Positions 11,021 to 23,450 of a DNA stretch of 64,000 nucleotides are shown one piece after another. Numbering within the stretch: position 1 is the first letter of the stretch; each line of letters opens with the position of its first letter. Location: contig JAUCEF010000018.1 in the NCBI GenBank assembly GCA_033558025.1, positions 3,844,001 to 3,908,000 of the forward strand. The letters run 5' to 3'. The notes below the pieces were generated by a model that was not told where the DNA came from, did no database searches, and was given only the letters and a program-made list of their open reading frames with translations. The position numbers and the translations under genes are program-made. Source of the DNA: Phytophthora sp. 'mugwort' (Eukaryota; Oomycota; Peronosporomycetes; Peronosporales; Peronosporaceae).

Positions 11021-11953
11021 TTGAGTATGGAAGACTCAGTGAGTCGAATGCCGTCTCGCCAAGCCTTCCCTCAATTCTCGGATGCCCACTGGACCACTTT
11101 AGAGAAGCTGTTTAGCCTTCTAGGCGAGCAGGCTTTCGCTGGGTTCCCCTCACTCTTTGCGGAAGAGCAGATAGCACGCGTTGAGCGTTTTGACCAGTAT
11201 GATACCTCGCTCATCGCACAGGTGGCGCTGCAGCCGAAGAAGCTCCACGCGCGACAGTACGGCCAGAAGCGCAGAGCACAAGTCAAACCGTTGCGCGGGA
11301 GTCCGCTACCTTCGCTTCGCGACACGGGTCGACGAAAGCAGTCAAGATGACTGATCCCAAGTTCGACGAGAAGGGGTCGAACATTCTGGAGATCGCGCTG
11401 AGCGCGGGACAGATCTATGACTGCGAGATCTCAAGTCGCGTTCGCCCTGTCCAACCTGAGAGGTCGGGCACGTGCATGGGCCATGCCTCGAAAGACTTCG
11501 TCTCCGGGGTATTTCACCTTATGGTCGTTCATGGAACAGGAGCTCCGCAAGAATTTCCAGTTGGCCAACGTGGCGCATCGCCAACGCTCCCAATTCTTGC
11601 GATGCAAGCAAGGCAAGCGCTCCCTCCAAAACTACATCATGGAACTTCAAAACGTTGAAGCGGTTATGGCCGGAGCTCCCCTCTCGGAGGACGTGAAGAT
11701 CACGGTGTTCACGGACGCTATCCGCACGGATCCGGAGTGGACGGAACTCTTTCGGCGTCAATCCAAGACCTTCAATGAGGCATTACACCTCGTTTTGCTT
11801 GAAGACCACTGTGCGCGTTCTGCACGGGGGCATGCTAGTCCTTCGGCCTCGTCTGAAGGCTCCACCTCCTGGAGATATCTTCTGCTGAGTCGGCTCGACT
11901 CACCTCAAGGAAACCACGAGCCAGTGGTCGTTGTTTCGGCTTTAACGAAGTAG
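11021..11953 (+). pseudogene. gypsy gag
   Basis: The main open stretch is 11417-11953. Read in it: VAFALSNLRGRARAWAM, LQNYIMELQNVEAVMAGAPL, VKITVFTDAIRTDPEWTELF and TFNEALHLVLLEDH, the pattern of the retrotransposon gag domain (capsid-like). Upstream, 11021-11350 gives a Met-started frame with a glutamine-rich region but a frameshift separates it. No zinc knuckle is readable. Gag would form the virus-like particle; this copy cannot. Confidence 0.8.
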
Positions 11954-12399
11954 TTCACTTCAGTCGCAATATCCCGACAGACCCGTGAGGGGTCAACCGT
12001 TGCAAGGCCACCTCGGGTCGCCGTCGCTCAACGTGATTGAGCCGACGTGTCGGAAAGCGACGGCTTCCAGTAGGTGCGGGACGCCCTGCTGGGAGACTCC
12101 TCTTCCCCGGCCTTTGGTGGCTTCGCCACCTCCCCGTCCGGGGGAGCAAGTCCCTGAGACAACGTTGTTGTTTCTCTCGGTGGCCGCTACGCGGTCTAAC
12201 CTCGTGGGCGTCGCCGCCAGCGTCAAATGGTATGAAGAACCTATGACCATCCTGATCGATTCGTGAGCGTCATACAATTTCGCAACGAAAACCAGCGTTG
12301 CTAGGAACAGTACACGGTATGCTAAAGTCTTAGAAGATTCTACGAGTAATCATAATGTGTCTGTTTGCCTAGCAACTGATTCGATTGTATCGACGCGGA

Positions 12400-12840
12400 A
12401 GGTTCTCCTCCCTTGACCGGCAAATTTGACGACTTTAACTCGGTCGAACCGTTCATTGTCCTCGCCATGGATGGTGGGTACGACCTGATCCTCGGCATGC
12501 CCTGGCCTGTGAAGCATGAGCCGTGGATCGACTGGCCCAGTCGCATCATAGATGCTAGCCACAACCCCCTCGTAGATCGAGCTTTGGCTGGCCATATCCC
12601 CTCATCATCAGGTAACGGGTTCGTGCACGAGCACCGAGTGCCACGTGGGGAACGACATTTCGCCTGTTCTGCCGAACGAGTTGTCGTTTCTGAAACCCAA
12701 GGAGGTCGAGCAGTGGCTCCCACAACGCAATGCGTTCGAGTTGGCTCAGCTCACGCAGATGAGGAAGACGCTGCCGCGCAACCTAAGTGGTCGAGCAGAG
12801 GCTCCCACGAATGAAGGGAATCGCAGCGAGGCTCCATTCC
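12400..12840 (+). pseudogene. gypsy protease region
   Basis: A frame over about 12413-12814 contains AMDGGYDLILGMPWPVKHEP and WIDWPSRIIDASHNPLV, the YD-(L/V)-I-L-G-M-x-W motif that follows the retropepsin active site in gypsy polyproteins. The expected D-(S/T)-G active site just upstream falls in the frameshifted stretch: LIDS at about 12252-12263 is a likely remnant, followed directly by a stop. Confidence 0.65.
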
Positions 12841-13139
12841 TACCTGCTGACCAATGACCGGGGTGTCCACTCTGGTCGCGGATACACTCACGGGAAACTG
12901 CAGTGCGGGTATTGAGCTAACTCCCTTACCGGGTTGTCGGAGCTCATGGAGCTCGAGGAACTTTCGTACGTCGAGTTCCTCAAGTCATTGAAGGCGGGAG
13001 CCATTGTGGGCCTCGTCCTTCTCCGCCGAGAGCAGGATTCGATAGAACTTAACAGCTCGTCGGGCATGGACCCAGACGTTCTAGAAGAGGAAAGGGCTGC
13101 GCAGAGGCAACGGCATTTTGGCGCAGCCTTTTTTAAAAG

Positions 13140-14730
13140 GTCCCTCTGATCCTTATTATCCCCTGCTGAAGGGTTCTCGGATGTATTAGTCTCCGACCCC
13201 CCCCCCCCCTTCCATATTACCACCGGATTGTGGCGTTCGCCACGAAACCGACTTGGAGTCTGGTACCAAGTACTGCACCACACGTCAGTGGTCGCTTCTA
13301 AGGAACAAGTCGATGTAATCGACGCATTCTTCGCGACGAAGCATGCCGCCGGCATGGTGCGCGAGTCAAAGCCGCCGCACTCGTCCCCGACGTTTTGTGC
13401 TCGCAACCCAACGGGAAGTGGCTAATGGTTCACGCATTCACCAAGATGAATGCGGCCACCATCCCGGCATCAACGCCTATTCCTCGGATGATGCGCTGCA
13501 GAACAACATGTTGGACTGCACTGTGTTCAGCGCGCTCGACATGGTCGACGGGTACTATCAGCTGCTGATGCGGGAATTAGATATTCCTCTGACAGCGATA
13601 AGTAGTCCCAGCGGGATGTTGTGGGAATGGTTGGTGATGCCCCAAGGGCTATCCAAGGCGCTAACGGCGTTTAAGCGCTTGGTGACACAGCTATTCCGGC
13701 CGCTGCGGCACTTCGTGCAGACCTACTTCGACGACATCTTTGTTCAAAGCCGTGCTGCGGACGGAAAGCCTGACGTCGAAATGCACATTGCACACCTCCG
13801 GAGGTTTTGTTGTGCCTGAGGGAGAACCGGCTGTATGCAAACATTAACAAGTGCATCTTCGGCGCAGAAGAAATCCGTTTCTCGGGTGGTTCCTTGGGAA
13901 GGACGGTGTGAGGGCTGACCCCCATAAGATTGAAGCAATCTCACAGTGTCCAGTGCCTACCTCCCAGCGGGATCTGCCCAAGGGGCTCGGGCTCGCCAAC
14001 TAGTTACACAAGTGTGGCGAGAACTACGCTGAGTGGGCCAGGCCTTCGACGAACCTAAAAAAAGTAGCGGGATGGTCATGGACCGATGAGCTTAGAGAGA
14101 CTTCGGAGCCATTAAGCAGAGTCTACAGAATGGCCAATCCTGGCGCTTCCCGACGAGGATCGTCCGTTTAGCGTTGTGTGTGGCGCTTCTGACTTTCCGA
14201 TCAGCTGTGCCCTGCTCCAAGTTGATGCCGAAGGCAGGGAGAGGGTGAGCTCGTTCCAATACCGGCAGCGGAAGGCTGCGGAAAAGAACTACCCTGTTCA
14301 TGACAAGGAACTCCTCGCGATAAAGTAGGCGCTAGTGAAGTTCAAGGTTCACCTGCTGAGCAGCAAGCCCTTTCTGATCTACACAGACCATGCCTCATTG
14401 AAGACGGTGGCCTCGTCGCCGTATCTCTCCAAGCGCATGGCGCGGTGGCTATCGTTCTTCGCCGAGTATAAATTCATGGTGGCTTCCAAGCCGGGCAAGC
14501 AAAATATCCTGGCAGACGCGCTCTCCAGGGGACCAGACTACGAGTTAGCATACGCCGTGCTTCTCGAGTCGCCGCTTCACGAGCTGATCCGTGACGCTTA
14601 CGCAGAAGACGATGATCTCAGAGATTTGGTACAAGCGATGCGTGCGGGATCTTTGGAACGCCAGCTTACGGCTCGTCAACGCGCACGTCGCACCGCTACA
14701 CCCTCTCTCAGGGCCATCTCTACTACCAAA
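13140..14730 (+). pseudogene. gypsy reverse transcriptase and RNase H
   Basis: Seen across shifting frames: LMVHAFTKMNAATIPAS (about 13420), FSALDMVDGYYQLLM (about 13527-13570), VMPQGLSKALTAFKRL, then FVQTYFDDIFVQSRA with the Y-x-D-D catalytic motif (13712-13760), and downstream RNase H with LIYTDHASLKTVASSPYLSK and NILADALSRGPDYE (14335-14560). The polymerase copies RNA to DNA and the RNase H removes the template. Stops and shifts near 13200, 13800 and 14325 inactivate it. A run of 14 C at 13197-13210 is a likely replication-slippage frameshift. Confidence 0.88.
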
Positions 14731-14779
14731 TAGACAACGAGGACGATCCTTGCCTAGTCGTGCCCAACGACGACGCCCT

Positions 14780-15480
14780 GAGGCACTAAATCCTCTTTGA
14801 GGCCCACGGCACGGCGCTTAGAGGCCAGTTGGGTCGAGAAAAGACGTACACGTTAGTGGTATGGGACTTCTGGTGGGCCCATATGCACAAGTGGGTTTGA
14901 GCTTACGTCACGACGTGCGAGACGTGCCAACGGGTGAAACTTTCGCCCGCTTCAGCAGCGCCACGGATGAGCTTGCCCGTTCCGGCTGACTGTTGGCGCT
15001 TGGTGAGCATGGAATTTATCTTCGAGTTACCGCCCGATGGGAGAGGCCATACTGGCTTTTTGGTCTTCGTTTGCGGGCGGAGCAAGATGGTATGGCTGGT
15101 AGCCGTGAAGAAGAGTGTGACAGCGCCGCAGGCGGCACAGCTCTTCATTGACAATGTCTTCCGTCATGACGACCTCCCAGAGGCATTTTTCAGTGACAGA
15201 GACCCTCGGTTTGTGTCCCACTTCTGGCAACACATGTTCCGACTTCTCGGTACGAAGTTGGACATATCCACGACGTACCATCCACAGACCGATGACCAAA
15301 CCGAACGCGTTATTCCTGTCTTGGATGACGTCTGGCGCAGTGTCAGCATGGCCGACCCACGCAGTGGAGCACGCAATTGGCGCAAGTGAAATTTGCGCTA
15401 CAACGCGGTTCAGGTGCCTAGGGGGCTCACCCCGTTCTACGTTAATGCGTTGCGGCATCCGCGTACGCCGTTATCATAGC
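14780..15480 (+). pseudogene. gypsy integrase
   Basis: HHCC zinc region remnants (TCETCQRVKLSP at about 14911-14950) precede a well-kept core at 14934-15389: GHTGFLVFVCGRSKMVWLVA, AFFSDRDPRFVSHFW, and TTYHPQTDDQTERV. The second Asp and the Glu of the D-D-E triad are readable. Integrase inserts the cDNA into the genome. A stop follows RNWRK, and the C-terminal part is shifted (15400-15900, e.g. FYVGMLKAYHEVERLP). Confidence 0.88.
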
Positions 15481-16394
15481 CTCCGGCGTCTGATTTGAAT
15501 GAAGGAAAGTATGTCGTCGACGACCCAATGGGCCTCAAAGGCGTACGCCCGTCCGTGAAACGTGACCTTCTTTCCTTCATCAAATTTGGAACAGCGATTT
15601 GCGCTCGCGTCTGTGACGCCGTGGCAGCCGCCCAAGATCTACAAAATGAAAACAGTGACCGCCACGGGCGCAACAACACACAAGTGATTAAACTTGGGGA
15701 TTTGGTGTTAATAAATGCCAACACTCTTCCTATACACGCAGTGTCTTCGGGGGAAGGACAAAACTCAGGCCATGATTTTTGGAGCCGTTCACGGTCATTG
15801 TGGTCCACCGCAACGCCTACACACTGGATCTTCCATCGTCCATGGCGATGCATCCAATGTTCTACGTCGGCATGCTCAAAGCGTACCATGAGGTTGAACG
15901 CCTTCCGCTGGGTCTCCGATACCCGTGTAGCGACGCAGTGCGCACTGCACCACTCGCATCAGTGCCTCCTCACTCACAGGCGTCGATGGCTGCCGCGTAG
16001 GAGAAGCAGCTCTCGCAGGTTCGACGGACGGGTGCCGCTCCAGGCATCGGACGCGATCATAGATATCCCGGATCCACCCGACCTGCTCTTCGAGCGAATG
16101 ACGGACACGCATCTCAGACCTGCGTCAAGTCCTGCTCTAAGCGTTTACCTTCGTCCGAGGCGGTGCCTCTCCACGTCCACGTCGGGCGCATGACGCAAAT
16201 CCCGTCCCAATCGCATCTCCAGGAGCTATTGGCGGCCACGCAAAGCGATCATATCCGTTAGATGAACGTCCAAAAACAAGCCTCTGACAACTCGCCATCG
16301 CTTCCGCAAGGTTCCCCGAACCAGTCGGTGGCGTAAACTCGAGCCGCGACGACCCAACAACGGCCACACGGCCTCCTTTACCCCTACTGGGTAG

Positions 16395-16590
16395 TGATGG
16401 GGAGAAGTATTTCCATGTGGAGAAGCTGGTGAAACACCGGAGGTGCGCGGGCGTCGACCAGTATCTGGTGAAGAGGCGCGGCTATCCCTCGTCCGATACT
16501 ACGTGGGGACGGAAAGCCTCCTCGCGGTGGACTGCGCCGACGTCGTGGACGCTTATAAGCGTTCCCACGGAGCCGGTCGGCGCTAACAGG
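16395..16590 (+). pseudogene. gypsy chromodomain
   Basis: A plus frame reads YFHVEKLVKHRRCAG, then VDQYLVKRRGYPSSDTTWG: the Y-x-V-E-x-(I/L), Y-L-V-K-W-(R/K)-G and (S/N)-x-x-T-W signature of chromodomains at the integrase C-terminus of chromoviruses, where it helps target insertion to heterochromatin. The usual Trp in KWRGY reads Arg here. Confidence 0.75.
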
Positions 16591-16592
16591 CC

Positions 16593-18160
16593 CTAGAACG
16601 TCCTGGGTTCAACAGGCTGTGACTGCCTCCACTTCTGCACCTTCGTCACGGCCACGTCGAGGACAACTTGCGGTGTGGGCAAGTCTCGGACGTCCCAACA
16701 TCGATCCCAAACCCGGTCGGCTATCAGCTTCGTCATGCGAAAGCGAAGACGCTGCGGCACGAGCCAATCTAGTCGACGAGGCGACCGCGGTAATTCAGCT
16801 ACTGGGTAGCCGGCGTGGCGGATCCATCCCTCGAACTCTACCTCGTTGGTCTGTCGTGGAGAGGCGTATCGCTCGCAAAGACGATCGGACACTCCTCGCA
16901 GCTGGCTACGGTGACTCTGGGCTGACGCCTTCGCCGCCAATTCGATGAATACCCCTCCGGGGACCAGATGCAATACGCTAGCAGATGCTCACGACTTCGC
17001 GGGGCCGATGGCTCGTGCTCACGTTTGCGGTATTTGGATCGTTCGGTGTCAAGACGCGCTGCGCCCGCGCGCTCGCTCAGGTGTTCACGGGTGTCACGCT
17101 GCAGACGCGCTGCGTCTAGTCCCTCGTCGAGACCTGCATTGGTGATGATCAGCAGCTCCTCGAGCTGAGGCGCAGGAGGGGCTAGCTCAGCCCCGGCTTC
17201 GGAGTGCTTAAGCAACATCTTGGCTTTCTCGACAGCTGCTATGCTGCGCGGGCTTGCAGGGCTTCCCGGATATAACACGCCGCTGCTTAGTGAGCTGTGG
17301 AGAAGACGGTGGTAATTCGTGTTCGTCCTCCGTCAACTCGTAATCCCGCTCGTGTGAAACGTCTTCGGGCAGCGGGGGCGGGAGCTTTTGGGCCACCGGC
17401 ACGTCCCGTATGGGGTCCGCAGGCGTCTTGCCCTTCGCCTCCACGTCAGCGACGGGAGTCTTTACGAGAGGCTTGGATGGGCCCACCTCAACAGGCGCTT
17501 CGGCGACAAGTCCTTTGCCATACCCTTCTCCGGGGCCGTGGGCGCCTCCGATGTGCTAGTTTGCGGGGCCGCTTTGACGGACGGCGTGGTCGGCGGAGCC
17601 AAGCTCTTCGCAGGCGCATTAGTATTCGCCTTTTCGGCATACGTAGTCTTGCTAGGCATGACCTCGTCAGGAAGGACGAGGTCGGATTGACCACGTCGTC
17701 ATCCTAGTCGCTCGACGCATCGCTCAGCGAACCCACGGGGCCTGGCACGGACACTTCGTGTCGTTTACGACGGCGTTCGGCAGACAAGGACGCTCTGCCA
17801 GCCGGGCTCTTGGCCTTCTTTGTCTTCGTCTTCGGCTTGGTGGTAGTCCGCGGGGTTCGCCTTTCCGGCTCTCTTGGTGGTGGATTCCGCTTTCGTCTGA
17901 CTCCTTGGCTTCGTTGGACATGCGTTGGTCGCTGAGGCCTCAGCCACGGACGTGTCGGCGGGTGTTGGGGGTACGTTGGGCGCCGCGGGGCTCGGTGATG
18001 TCGTGTTCTTCGTCATGCCCGTTGGCGAGTATTTTCTGGGTCGGCGGGCTTTGGCAAGTGAGGTCAACCTCCGCGTGCGGCACGATGTACCCGTTATCCG
18101 CTGGATTCCCCTCGGACTTTTCCCGTACGGTGTTTTCCGTTTGGGTGTGAGAGGGTGTAA
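16593..18160 (-). other. Antisense reading frames between gypsy pol and 3' LTR
   Basis: On the minus strand several long frames follow each other: 17765-18256 (rich in Pro, Thr, Lys, Ala; e.g. SPSPAAPNVPPTPADTSVAE), 17462-17694, 17208-17486, 16838-17278 (LEELLIITNAGLDEGLDAAR) and 16593-16973 (LDWLVPQRLRFRMTKLIADR). Composition shifts in a protein-like way (low-complexity N-terminal part, then a charged, helical-looking part), and minus-strand frames are longer than the plus-strand ones here. I recognise no domain. It could be an additional antisense gene carried by the element, the gag-like part of another element inserted backwards, or coincidence. Confidence 0.45.
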
Positions 18161-18571
18161 TGTGGTGTGTTCCTGATGGATGGCCCATGACCAGTTGGTG
18201 TGGCCACACAATATGGGACGACCACACACTTCGTATCTAGGGAAGAGACATGCCACTAAGTACGGATAGCACTTAGACGAGAGATACCTTTAGGTATGAA
18301 TCGCACTTATGAAGGAGACATGGGCTTGAGAACCACCCATTTGAGAAACCGGTGACTTAAGGGATGCATTAATTAGGCAGTTTATAGTAAATAGGAACAT
18401 GGAAGCATATTAATAAACACTCAGTTGAAATATAACCTATAAGGAACCCTGTCCCAAGGACTATCGGAAAGCAAGGCTTTCCTCGTGCGATAAGAAGACA
18501 GAGACGCAGGGCGTCTGTCTCGTTTAGAAGCTACGCTTCCTCAGACCAGGGTGCGTGTTGCCCCCGTCACA
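18161..18571 (+). repeat. gypsy 3' LTR
   Basis: Begins TGTGGTGTGTTCC, ends GTCACA, and matches 10507-10958. It is preceded by a purine-rich stretch GTGTGAGAGGGTG (18145-18157) that would serve as the polypurine tract for plus-strand DNA synthesis. Confidence 0.92.
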
Positions 18572-19480
18572 TACAGTCCATCAGCAGGACATTAAAGTTC
18601 TCCCTATAGATCGCTCGAGCCTCGTTGAAGGCGAACAACATGTTGCTCAATCCATTCAGCGTGTCCGTAGGCAACAAAATAGTCACCGGTCTGCAGCAAA
18701 TCGAGCAAAAACTCGATGCGACTGCAGTTGCGATCGCACCTCGTGCACACTCATTGTATACGTCACGGGCTATAATGGTAGTGCTTGGTGTTATTGATAA
18801 ATACGGGCAAGTGTTTGAGCAGCATAAGTTCCGGTGTCTCTATCAGTTGTAATGATAGCACATACCGCCGACGTCATGTAGTCACGACGGTGAACAGGGT
18901 GCGAACCAGGATCGTGGGACGGAGGATGACAGTGCGTTCCTGGAAATGATCGATCCGAAAAGTCCATGTGTCGAGGAGAAGAAGTTTGCAAACGCATCGC
19001 ACTAACCTCCATGCGGCATCAACATTTCTTCGATGCAACATTACGCCTGCGTGTGCTGGGATTGAGATAGTTGTGGGTCCGTCTAACTCCGTGGCGATCG
19101 CATCCATACACAACTCGCCGTCTCTCGCCATTTTGTCCTTGTAGGTGCTTTTGTGCATAACTGCGTAGCCGTGCTCACGCGCGTACTTGTTTAGACCGCG
19201 TTTGGCGTCTCAGGTGAATTAGAGGAGCGTTTGGGCAGGCACGATATCTCCCACGTCTCTTGAGTTACCTCAAGCAGGATTAGTGCCATGTCTCCATCCA
19301 CAGCAAGTCGTTGGCCTCCTAGCAGGGAGCCACTGCGGAGGATACTTGCAGACGTGCTATCGTCGGTCGGCGCAGCAGGCAGACCACCTGGACGTAAAGA
19401 TAGCAGCCCAGCCACGTCGTCGGTGCTACAAATAGCGGAAAGGCGTCCACCATGGCTGGTTCTGTAGCAGCCCAGGCATG
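18572..19480 (-). pseudogene. MULE transposase fragment with FAR1-like N-terminus
   Basis: Minus-strand pieces in order: NKYAREHGYAVMHKSTYKDK (about 19135-19190), ERRRVVYGCDRHGVRRTHNY, then a Cys/His stretch with HCHPPSHDPGSHPVHRRDY (about 18895-18950), and, running into the gypsy LTR, NEARAIYRENFNVLLMDC (about 18575-18630). This is the pattern of Mutator-like elements with a FAR1/WRKY-GCM1-type DNA-binding end, where the last motif normally continues into the first catalytic Asp and CTYKTN. The remainder of the transposase is absent: copia sequence, not MULE, lies on the far side of the gypsy. Confidence 0.65.
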
Positions 19481-19616
19481 CTCAAAACCAGCCGAAGAAG
19501 GAAGCTAGAACATAGTTGGAAACAGACAGAAGCGACAGACAATAATGAATGGTGGTAAATGGCATTGGCGTATACTGAACAAAAGGTCGTCTTCCAACCA
19601 ATCTTGTTTTACAGTG

Positions 19617-22600
19617 CTATGTTAGACAATAAGTTGACTCTTTTGTTTTTGCATTTACGTCCAAATTCTTGATAATCACCTCGGCCAACCATGCGAGGCC
19701 GCCATCATAAGGCAAATCCTTCATTATCTGTTTTTCCTGGTATCTCCACATTGTACCCAGCAAGTGAGCGTGGCTTCGCATTTCCTTTTCATCAGTAAGT
19801 TCAAACGCACCCATTTTGACCATTGCCTCCATCTCTTGCTCCATGCGTTGCTGCCACAATCATGTTGAGGTGATTTTACTGCTTCGTGGTATGTACATGG
19901 AATTATCACGTCCCTTATGTGCTACCTTTGTTCACATTTTTTGTCATCTCGATCATTAACAGATTCGTGTTTGCAGTAACTTGCATAGAGATGGAAGTTA
20001 CCGAATCGTTGCGGCGAACGGCGTTCTTCTTCCGTTCTTAGTTGCATGCGCCGTTGCAGCCCGGCAAGATCTCGCTGTCGTTTGGCGTCTTGAATATCTT
20101 CTAGTTCAGCTTCAAGGGAGGATTTTTGAAACTCGGTTAAATTCTCAGGGACCATGCAGACATCCATACCATTTCCTGCATCAGCAGCGACAATTTCTTG
20201 ACTTCGAAGGTTAACATGTCCGTCTTCACCGTAAGGCTTACAGCACTTAGGCTTGTCGTCGTTGGGTACATTTTTACCGTCATCAGTTTCAGCTTGCTCT
20301 GGCGTAAATTTAACTGATCCTCCTGGATCTTCCTCATCCGCGGTTTCCGAAAATACACTTGAGCCGTTCTGCTCGTTTCCCTCTTTTCCTCGCCATAAGT
20401 GACGGAAGATGTCCAATCCGGTATGCATCCACGATATCCAGTTTATCCCAAGTTGTTGCTGAGTCCAGTCTTCGGGATAATGTTTGGGTTCTTCAGAAAT
20501 TTGTTCGCAGCCATGGTACCCCCTAGCGCCTTTTGGTGCCCAAAATACCATCATTATTCTCCTCTTGTTGATCATTTTATTAGCAGAAACCATGTATACG
20601 TCGGCCGGTGCTTTCTCTTCGTACCCATCGGCGATGCTGGTTTTCACAGCATATAAGAACCTGAAACCGCATAAGTAGTCGGCTCATTAATTTCTTGCGG
20701 AACGGAAGAAGCACGACTCCCCGATGTATTTTCTTGGGATGGGGACGCCTCAATTTCTGGACGGGGAAAATCTGTGTACATATACATGGGTATCGCGGCC
20801 CACTCATTAATTACTACTTCATTCTCGCGGAAATTTTCGTCCTCCTGACCAGTTGTCGTTGGATTAATCTCTTCAAGGCCTTCATAATCTGGCAGCTCAG
20901 ACATCATACCGCTGATGTCGTTTTCGGTTTGATCCCTTGGATCTTCGGCTTCAGTACTTGTATTAGCTTCTTCTTCGCCTGCTCGATCTACTGTTGACAA
21001 TTATTAGAGACTGAAGAGCGATAGCCATCCTCATGCCGATCCTTGTATACGATCTTCTCGATTTATTGACGCATGAAGAATGTGCTGTATGGTGTGTTCC
21101 GTTGGAAAGTATACCTGCTTTTCCTTCGAGAATTCCCACTAAGAAACCAATTCGACAGTTTTCGTCGAGTTTTCGACGAGAAGGCCCGATAGCTTTATAC
21201 ATACGATAAGGATCCAAACCGATTGATACTGTGCATCTCGGGATTCTTCCCCATCATTCTGTGGTACGGTGTTGTCCTTCGCCGTTCTGTGGTAAGGTCG
21301 GTTTCGCAGGAAGGTTGCCGTTTGCAAGGCATGCATTCAGAAGGATTCGATAATCTGGCCATGTGCATCATGGTCTTCAACATGTGCACTAACGTCTGAT
21401 GGCCCTGCTCACACGGATTTAGGTGCGAGCTACGCAGAGGGTTTGGCAATAGTGCAATTTCCCGCTCCTGATACTATTCGCCCACATTTTCAGTGATCAC
21501 CTTAAGCGGAGGGAAACACTGAATTGCCACTCTGCCCAGACAATGTACGGCTTCATGCCCGTTTTCACCTCAATTGCCGACTTTAACTTCAGTGGATAGA
21601 CAGTAGTGATCCGAGAGTAGCCATCAACAATAACTAGAACTGCTTTCTCGACATTTATGCCACTGTTGTGGTGAGGGAATATCAAGTCTGTAAATATGAC
21701 TTGGTTCTTTTGGGCGATACCTCGTTCTAGTTGATTCAGGGGAGATGGTATGCTCTCCTTCCTCATGTGTTTGACATGCCTCAGAATCATCAAAAACGCG
21801 TTGCTGTAGGCATTATCCCAGTCACTAGACCTCGGTCGACCATCATCTGTACTTACTGAGGACACAAATGTCCATGCCGCTTGTACCATCGCTGCAAGTC
21901 AGCAGCACCATCGGCTGCAGTGACGCTAGCTCTAGAGGCAACAATAACGTCGGGGCTACTCGTTGACGTCTTCACCTGCTTTGATCTGGGAGGAAAGCAA
22001 TATGAGCCATGAAGGTGTAGAGTCCGCTCTTGTCGCGTCCGACTTCCAGTATCTTCTCGTCTTGTTTCCAGCGTAGGTACACTTTGTTACCGTCGCGCCC
22101 GTGATATTCCACATCATGTCTTAATATTCTGCTTGTGAGTGCGACACCAAGTTCTTTCTTTCTGGACCGTAGAGCGCATCACTCAACGTAAGGATGAGAT
22201 TCTTTCTCCTTTCTCCACCACGATCTGGACATTTCCCTGACAAAGTGGCTTGATCGCGAATTTCATTTTGAATCCACGCACGTATTCCGCTTCTGCATTC
22301 TCGAACGGAGTATAGAGGGTGCAGCTATCGGAGATCACACGCCACGTGAACGTTCGCAGCATTGTCGAAGCACCATTCCCAAATACAATAACATCTGTAC
22401 TTCGGTCCCTACCAACTTTTACTGACAGATCTTTAATTGCAGGTGCATCTTGCACAGCAGCTACGCTCTGTGGCGTCCCGGCACCACTTGGACATGCTCT
22501 TCACCCACTCCATCTACTGCACAACTTGCCGAATGCATTGCTCGTCTTGTGTAGGCAGTTTGACATTTTGCTTGACGATCTTGTGAAATATTCCTCTTCT

Positions 22601-23450
22601 CGGGACACTCAGTTTGTTTGTGGCCCGGATGGTGGCAATAAAAGCCGTTCCCTTGGTGTTGGTCTGCCTTCTTCGCAATAATTGCAGCCGCTGTCACCAG
22701 AGTGACTTGCCTTTCCCAACATTATAGAGAGGTATGTGCTGCTGTTTCGGCTTTGCCCTTGAGGTTGTGCCTGCGGCTGAGTATTTCCGCTCATTTGGCC
22801 CAACTCGCGTTCGCATTTGTTGTAGCTATCCATGCGAATTATCTGGTCCTTCAACGCCTCTGGCGTAACTTCGTTGGCACCAATTTCCACCATTCCATGG
22901 AGACGATCGAGCCGCGGGTTTGACGGTAGAAATTTCATCAGCAGGTTTATGAAGATGGGATCTCGGATGCCAGGGGTGCTTTTCATTATGAAGACATTAT
23001 CCACGTGCTGGACCACGTCCCAGTTGGGCGTGCACGTAACTGCATGCAGATTGTTGAACAGGATGATTTTCTGGTTCGTACGAGTAACATCGTTTGTTTT
23101 TCCTTCATACAAGTCCTCTAGGTACTTGCAAATATCCGTCCATGTCTTCTTCGTCACCACCCGCTGTCCAAGCTCCATCGAGAGCGAGTGATGCCATAAT
23201 TAATTGCTTCACTTTGACTCAAGCTCCATTGAACGTCTTTGTTTCATCAGCATTTGCGTTCGTCGTGAGGATCTTGGTACCATTTGCGTACTCGAGTATT
23301 TCCTTTTCCGCGTACACAATCTCCGTCATGTTTTATGGTACACCCATAACTGGCCGTGCCAATTCGTTGGGCGACCACTTTTGTTGAGTTCTATTCTGTT
23401 CGCCATCTTGAATCCTTGAATCCTTTTGGATGGCCTTATCCTGTCTTGGA
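19617..23450 (-). pseudogene. copia gag, protease, integrase and RT N-terminus
   Basis: Reading down the minus strand: gag (23200 to about 22610, e.g. MKFLPSNPRLDRLHGMVEIG), a zinc knuckle GFYCHHPGHKQTEC whose first Cys reads Gly (about 22620), a degraded protease region (22183-22455), GAG-pre-integrase ADLQRWYKRHGH (about 21890-21925), integrase core with KAVLVIVDGYSRITTVYPLK (about 21590-21650) and NPCEQGHQTLVHMLKTMMHM (about 21350-21410), LDENCRIGFLVG, an acidic linker (20644-21000), and RT start MEQEMEAMVKMGAFELTDEK plus LLGTMWRYQEK (19730-19850). Multiple stops and shifts. Copia gag-pol is normally one frame of 1300-1500 codons. Confidence 0.85.

Larger units (their letters stand above)
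10507..18571 (+). mobile_element. Ty3/gypsy chromodomain retrotransposon, decayed
   Basis: Two LTRs (452 and 411 bp) bound a plus-strand gag-protease-RT-RNase H-integrase-chromodomain order, so it is a chromovirus-type gypsy. All parts carry stops or frameshifts. Between the chromodomain and the 3' LTR lies about 1.5 kb with reading frames on the opposite strand. The bases just outside the LTRs do not match (TATAA on the left, TACAG on the right), and the left flank is copia RT while the right flank is a MULE transposase. Confidence 0.9.
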
